This document shows, in pieces, positions 63,001-64,000 of a DNA stretch of 64,000 nt. The notes below the pieces were generated by a model. That model was not told where the DNA came from. It saw only the letters and a list, made by a program, of their open reading frames with translations, and made no database searches. The DNA is from Paenibacillus senegalimassiliensis (GTDB lineage Bacteria; Bacillota; Bacilli; Paenibacillales; Paenibacillaceae). The position numbers and the translations under genes were made by a program. Where the stretch lies: NCBI RefSeq assembly GCF_001486585.1, contig NZ_LN909046.1:124001-188000 (forward strand), read 5' to 3'. Position 1 is the first letter of the stretch; each line of letters opens with the position of its first letter.

Positions 63001-64000
63001 GAGCTCTATAACCCTACCGTTATCGTAACGGGTCGGACAGAGCTCCCTCAAGGGAACGAGGTATGGCTGAATTATTCCGAAGAAGAATTTGAGCAGTACA
63101 GCACGACTTTCTTCAAACAAAGAAAGCAGGAAGCCCCACATCTTACGCCGATTCAAATCAAGCAGGAGCTCGAGAAGCTGAAGGGAGCCGCGGCATTGTA
63201 TCGCAATCTGCAAGAGGCTAATGCGGCAGGCCATCGCTTCCATTATTACCGCTGCGATATATCGGATGGTCCGTCCATTCGTCGCTTGACCGAAGATATT
63301 CGCGGTAAGTTCGGCAAGGTTACGGGGATTATTCATGGCGCTGGCTTGCCTTCTTTCGGCAAGGTTCCGAAGAAGCCGGAAGCCCATTCGCTGAATGTGG
63401 TCCGCGTTAAAGCTAACGGGTTCTTCCACTTGTATCATGAATTTGCCAATGATCCGCTTAAATTCTTCGCCTGCATTGGCTCCATCTCTGGTCGCTTTGG
63501 CATGGATGGGCAAGTGGATTATGCGGGAGGCGCTGATCTGATCGTCCGAATGGCGTTCCAGTTATTCCGTAACCGCCCGGAACTCAAGACCTTCGTCATG
63601 GGCTGGACCGCTTGGGATGAAGTCGGGATGGCAACCGATCCACAGGTACAGAAGGTACAGAAGGAGCAACGTGGCCTTGAATTCATCGGAAGCAAGGAGG
63701 GGACCCGCCGGTTTTTGGAGGAGATGGTATACGGGGGAGACTATCCGGAGGTGTTGTATTTCGGGAGCCTGGGCACCAATCAGCCATTAGGCCAGATGGA
63801 TGCTCTGGATGAATCGGGCCGCAGCTTGCGGATTCAATCCGGTCTCCACGGTGAGGTGCATGATCGTATTCGCTTTCCGCTCCTGCAACGGGTGACACGA
63901 TTTGAAGGCGAGACGCTTGAAGTGCAGAAGGAATTAACGATTGATGAAGATATCTATCTGAAGGATCATTTAGTGGAGGGCAAATATGTTTATGCCGGGG
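60004..64000 (+). CDS. Multidomain synthase subunit: AT, degenerate ACP, ACP, ACP, KR and start of DH (3' end outside window)
   Basis: At least 1332 residues, cut by the window edge. ATG 60004 has GAGAGGG 9 bases upstream; ATG 59995 is too close. AT about 30-340: FLFTGHGSQYPNM, GHSLGE (Ser126), SHAFHS (His230/His233), the malonyl-type signature. A degenerate ACP near 400-470 has Thr435 where the phosphopantetheine Ser belongs; two good ACPs follow with LGIDSVKQ (Ser545, Ser651). KR about 980-1200: GGGRGI, GIIHGAG, GSISGRFG, Tyr1173; Ala1177 stands where Asn is usual. The chain ends in KDHLVEG (His1322), the start of a dehydratase hot-dog domain. With the KS gene this completes an iterative PUFA-like synthase. 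Confidence 0.88.
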   Translation, partial: MSMTAINYKALEAQGIYFSRNEQRVAGNTVFLFTGHGSQYPNMLKDLAEIPIIKTTLQEADETYQSLTGRKLTELIFYDNEAGKSAAEKNLAAAEVMQPAIIMANMALYRLMKSTIGGAEFHLGHSLGEIAALAAAEVVSFADALAIAYYRARSLNIIEPPVRGSMISLKATRGSFELNRVLRGVSDYYTVSLHNAPDQLVVSGTQAAVDKIATHCDVHGVSYSKLPVSHAFHSKLLEPAVKAFRKKLLQFTYQPPKVKVFSTILGAFYEAHHFTTDEMASLLSKQLLQPFSFCDIVTNLHEVHGANVFIEVGPKDILTKLVRNILSDSDIYAHAANSAALGGEVSLERLHAYLQVHQLIQVPGGEKIMGDSSQCLLTDLVSAPQGGTALTGRPAAKDEITGTLLKLIQLETGYPREAIEISDQPMKLALALNDTVFATIIGKLRKEFDLSVDRLPLDPQLSLQAILQRIGSNLGWANEVNEAVQPIQGGELPGKAPHTEAKQRDEVSLAQVEAKVKETIQAKTGYPVDMLESDLDMEADLGIDSVKQAEIFVQIRETFGYEVNPELNVKAFNTIRKIAEYTLSQVEGIDAGGAASPEVVVATQPAAAALPAVSQAEAMAQVKAIIQAKTGYPTEMLEDDLDLEADLGIDSVKQAEIFSQIRETFGYEVNPDLNIKQFNTIAKITDYTLSRLEAAPAAETAETAQVDSQEAQDERLRQWLDNYDQAHVAERYIPVTVERQYDQAAGRAFSFKGKGFIVVEDRLGGEITAKLTKRLALEGAELSVLSPAPEKYGASGVQTDFNQIELFARSLEVAKARLDQIHGFIYLYPLAPELSYFELEEESWRREVDNHFNLLFHTAKAVYEEVEQQGSEAGCFAATSIGGVFGMERETTYNPLGALTAGFFKSMEKELDAFNGKVVDFTEVSDSEMLADTLFREFGLIEKLIEIGYVRGRRKTIQVLPAPIDPQQVAQPLRLGTEDVILVSGGGRGIIYECVKGLAELYNPTVIVTGRTELPQGNEVWLNYSEEEFEQYSTTFFKQRKQEAPHLTPIQIKQELEKLKGAAALYRNLQEANAAGHRFHYYRCDISDGPSIRRLTEDIRGKFGKVTGIIHGAGLPSFGKVPKKPEAHSLNVVRVKANGFFHLYHEFANDPLKFFACIGSISGRFGMDGQVDYAGGADLIVRMAFQLFRNRPELKTFVMGWTAWDEVGMATDPQVQKVQKEQRGLEFIGSKEGTRRFLEEMVYGGDYPEVLYFGSLGTNQPLGQMDALDESGRSLRIQSGLHGEVHDRIRFPLLQRVTRFEGETLEVQKELTIDEDIYLKDHLVEGKYVYAG

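Noticed and set aside
1..64000. CRISPR arrays, rRNA, tRNA, intact insertion sequences or prophage genes
   Set aside because: Reading both strands showed no regularly spaced repeats, no cloverleaf-like or rRNA sequence that I could recognise, and no transposase, integrase or phage structural gene.

Overview
The window looks like chromosome from a spore-forming, low-to-mid GC Firmicute, most likely Paenibacillus or a close relative. The reasons are an intact sporulation sigma factor gene (sigK), strong AGGAGG-type ribosome binding sites with many TTG and GTG starts, CUT1 sugar transporters paired with YesM/YesN-type or AraC-type regulators, and many plant and fungal polysaccharide enzymes. This is inferred from gene content; no rRNA or tRNA gene is present to confirm it.

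Layout. (1) 1-8650: an alpha-mannan oligosaccharide locus with a GntR/LacI-type regulator (5' end missing), a lipoprotein plus two permeases, two GH76 enzymes, a GH125 mannosidase and a Gfo/Idh/MocA oxidoreductase. (2) 8650-26940: a pectin locus with a cupin, a GDSL esterase, uxaA-uxaB, a LacI regulator, a membrane-bound AraC regulator, an oligogalacturonide-type transporter whose third gene is inverted, then GH105, GH28, an alpha/beta hydrolase, CE8 and GH43. The intracellular-looking enzymes in both loci lack signal peptides, so oligomers are probably imported and finished in the cytoplasm. None of the three sugar transporters has its own ATPase gene; a shared MsmX-type ATPase elsewhere is inferred. 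(3) 26950-31090: a MarR regulator with a 14-TM MFS exporter, then a TetR regulator with an NAD-dependent epimerase. (4) 31090-37075: sigK, a holin-like type I toxin with an antisense RNA, rearranged partial copies of that block, and a minus-strand ABC exporter with its two-component system, of the lantibiotic or bacitracin immunity type. (5) 37076-43131: a secreted DUF4832 protein with three copies of an unusual operator-like motif, a TetR-controlled redox gene pair, and a nitroreductase with a MerR regulator. (6) 43252-55410: a second sugar uptake system with YesM/YesN-type regulators, a large secreted beta-helix protein and a GH115 enzyme. (7) 55500-64000: an iterative lipid or polyketide synthase locus resembling polyunsaturated fatty acid (PUFA) synthases, split into KS plus KS-like, an alpha-oxoamine synthase, and AT plus ACP-like domains plus KR plus DH. 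It runs off the window.

The most interesting parts are the PUFA-like synthase with an embedded alpha-oxoamine synthase, the sigK/toxin/antitoxin block with scattered rearranged copies, and several sets of paired regulatory motifs that link regulators to targets. All domain calls come from reading motifs by eye; no database search was run.
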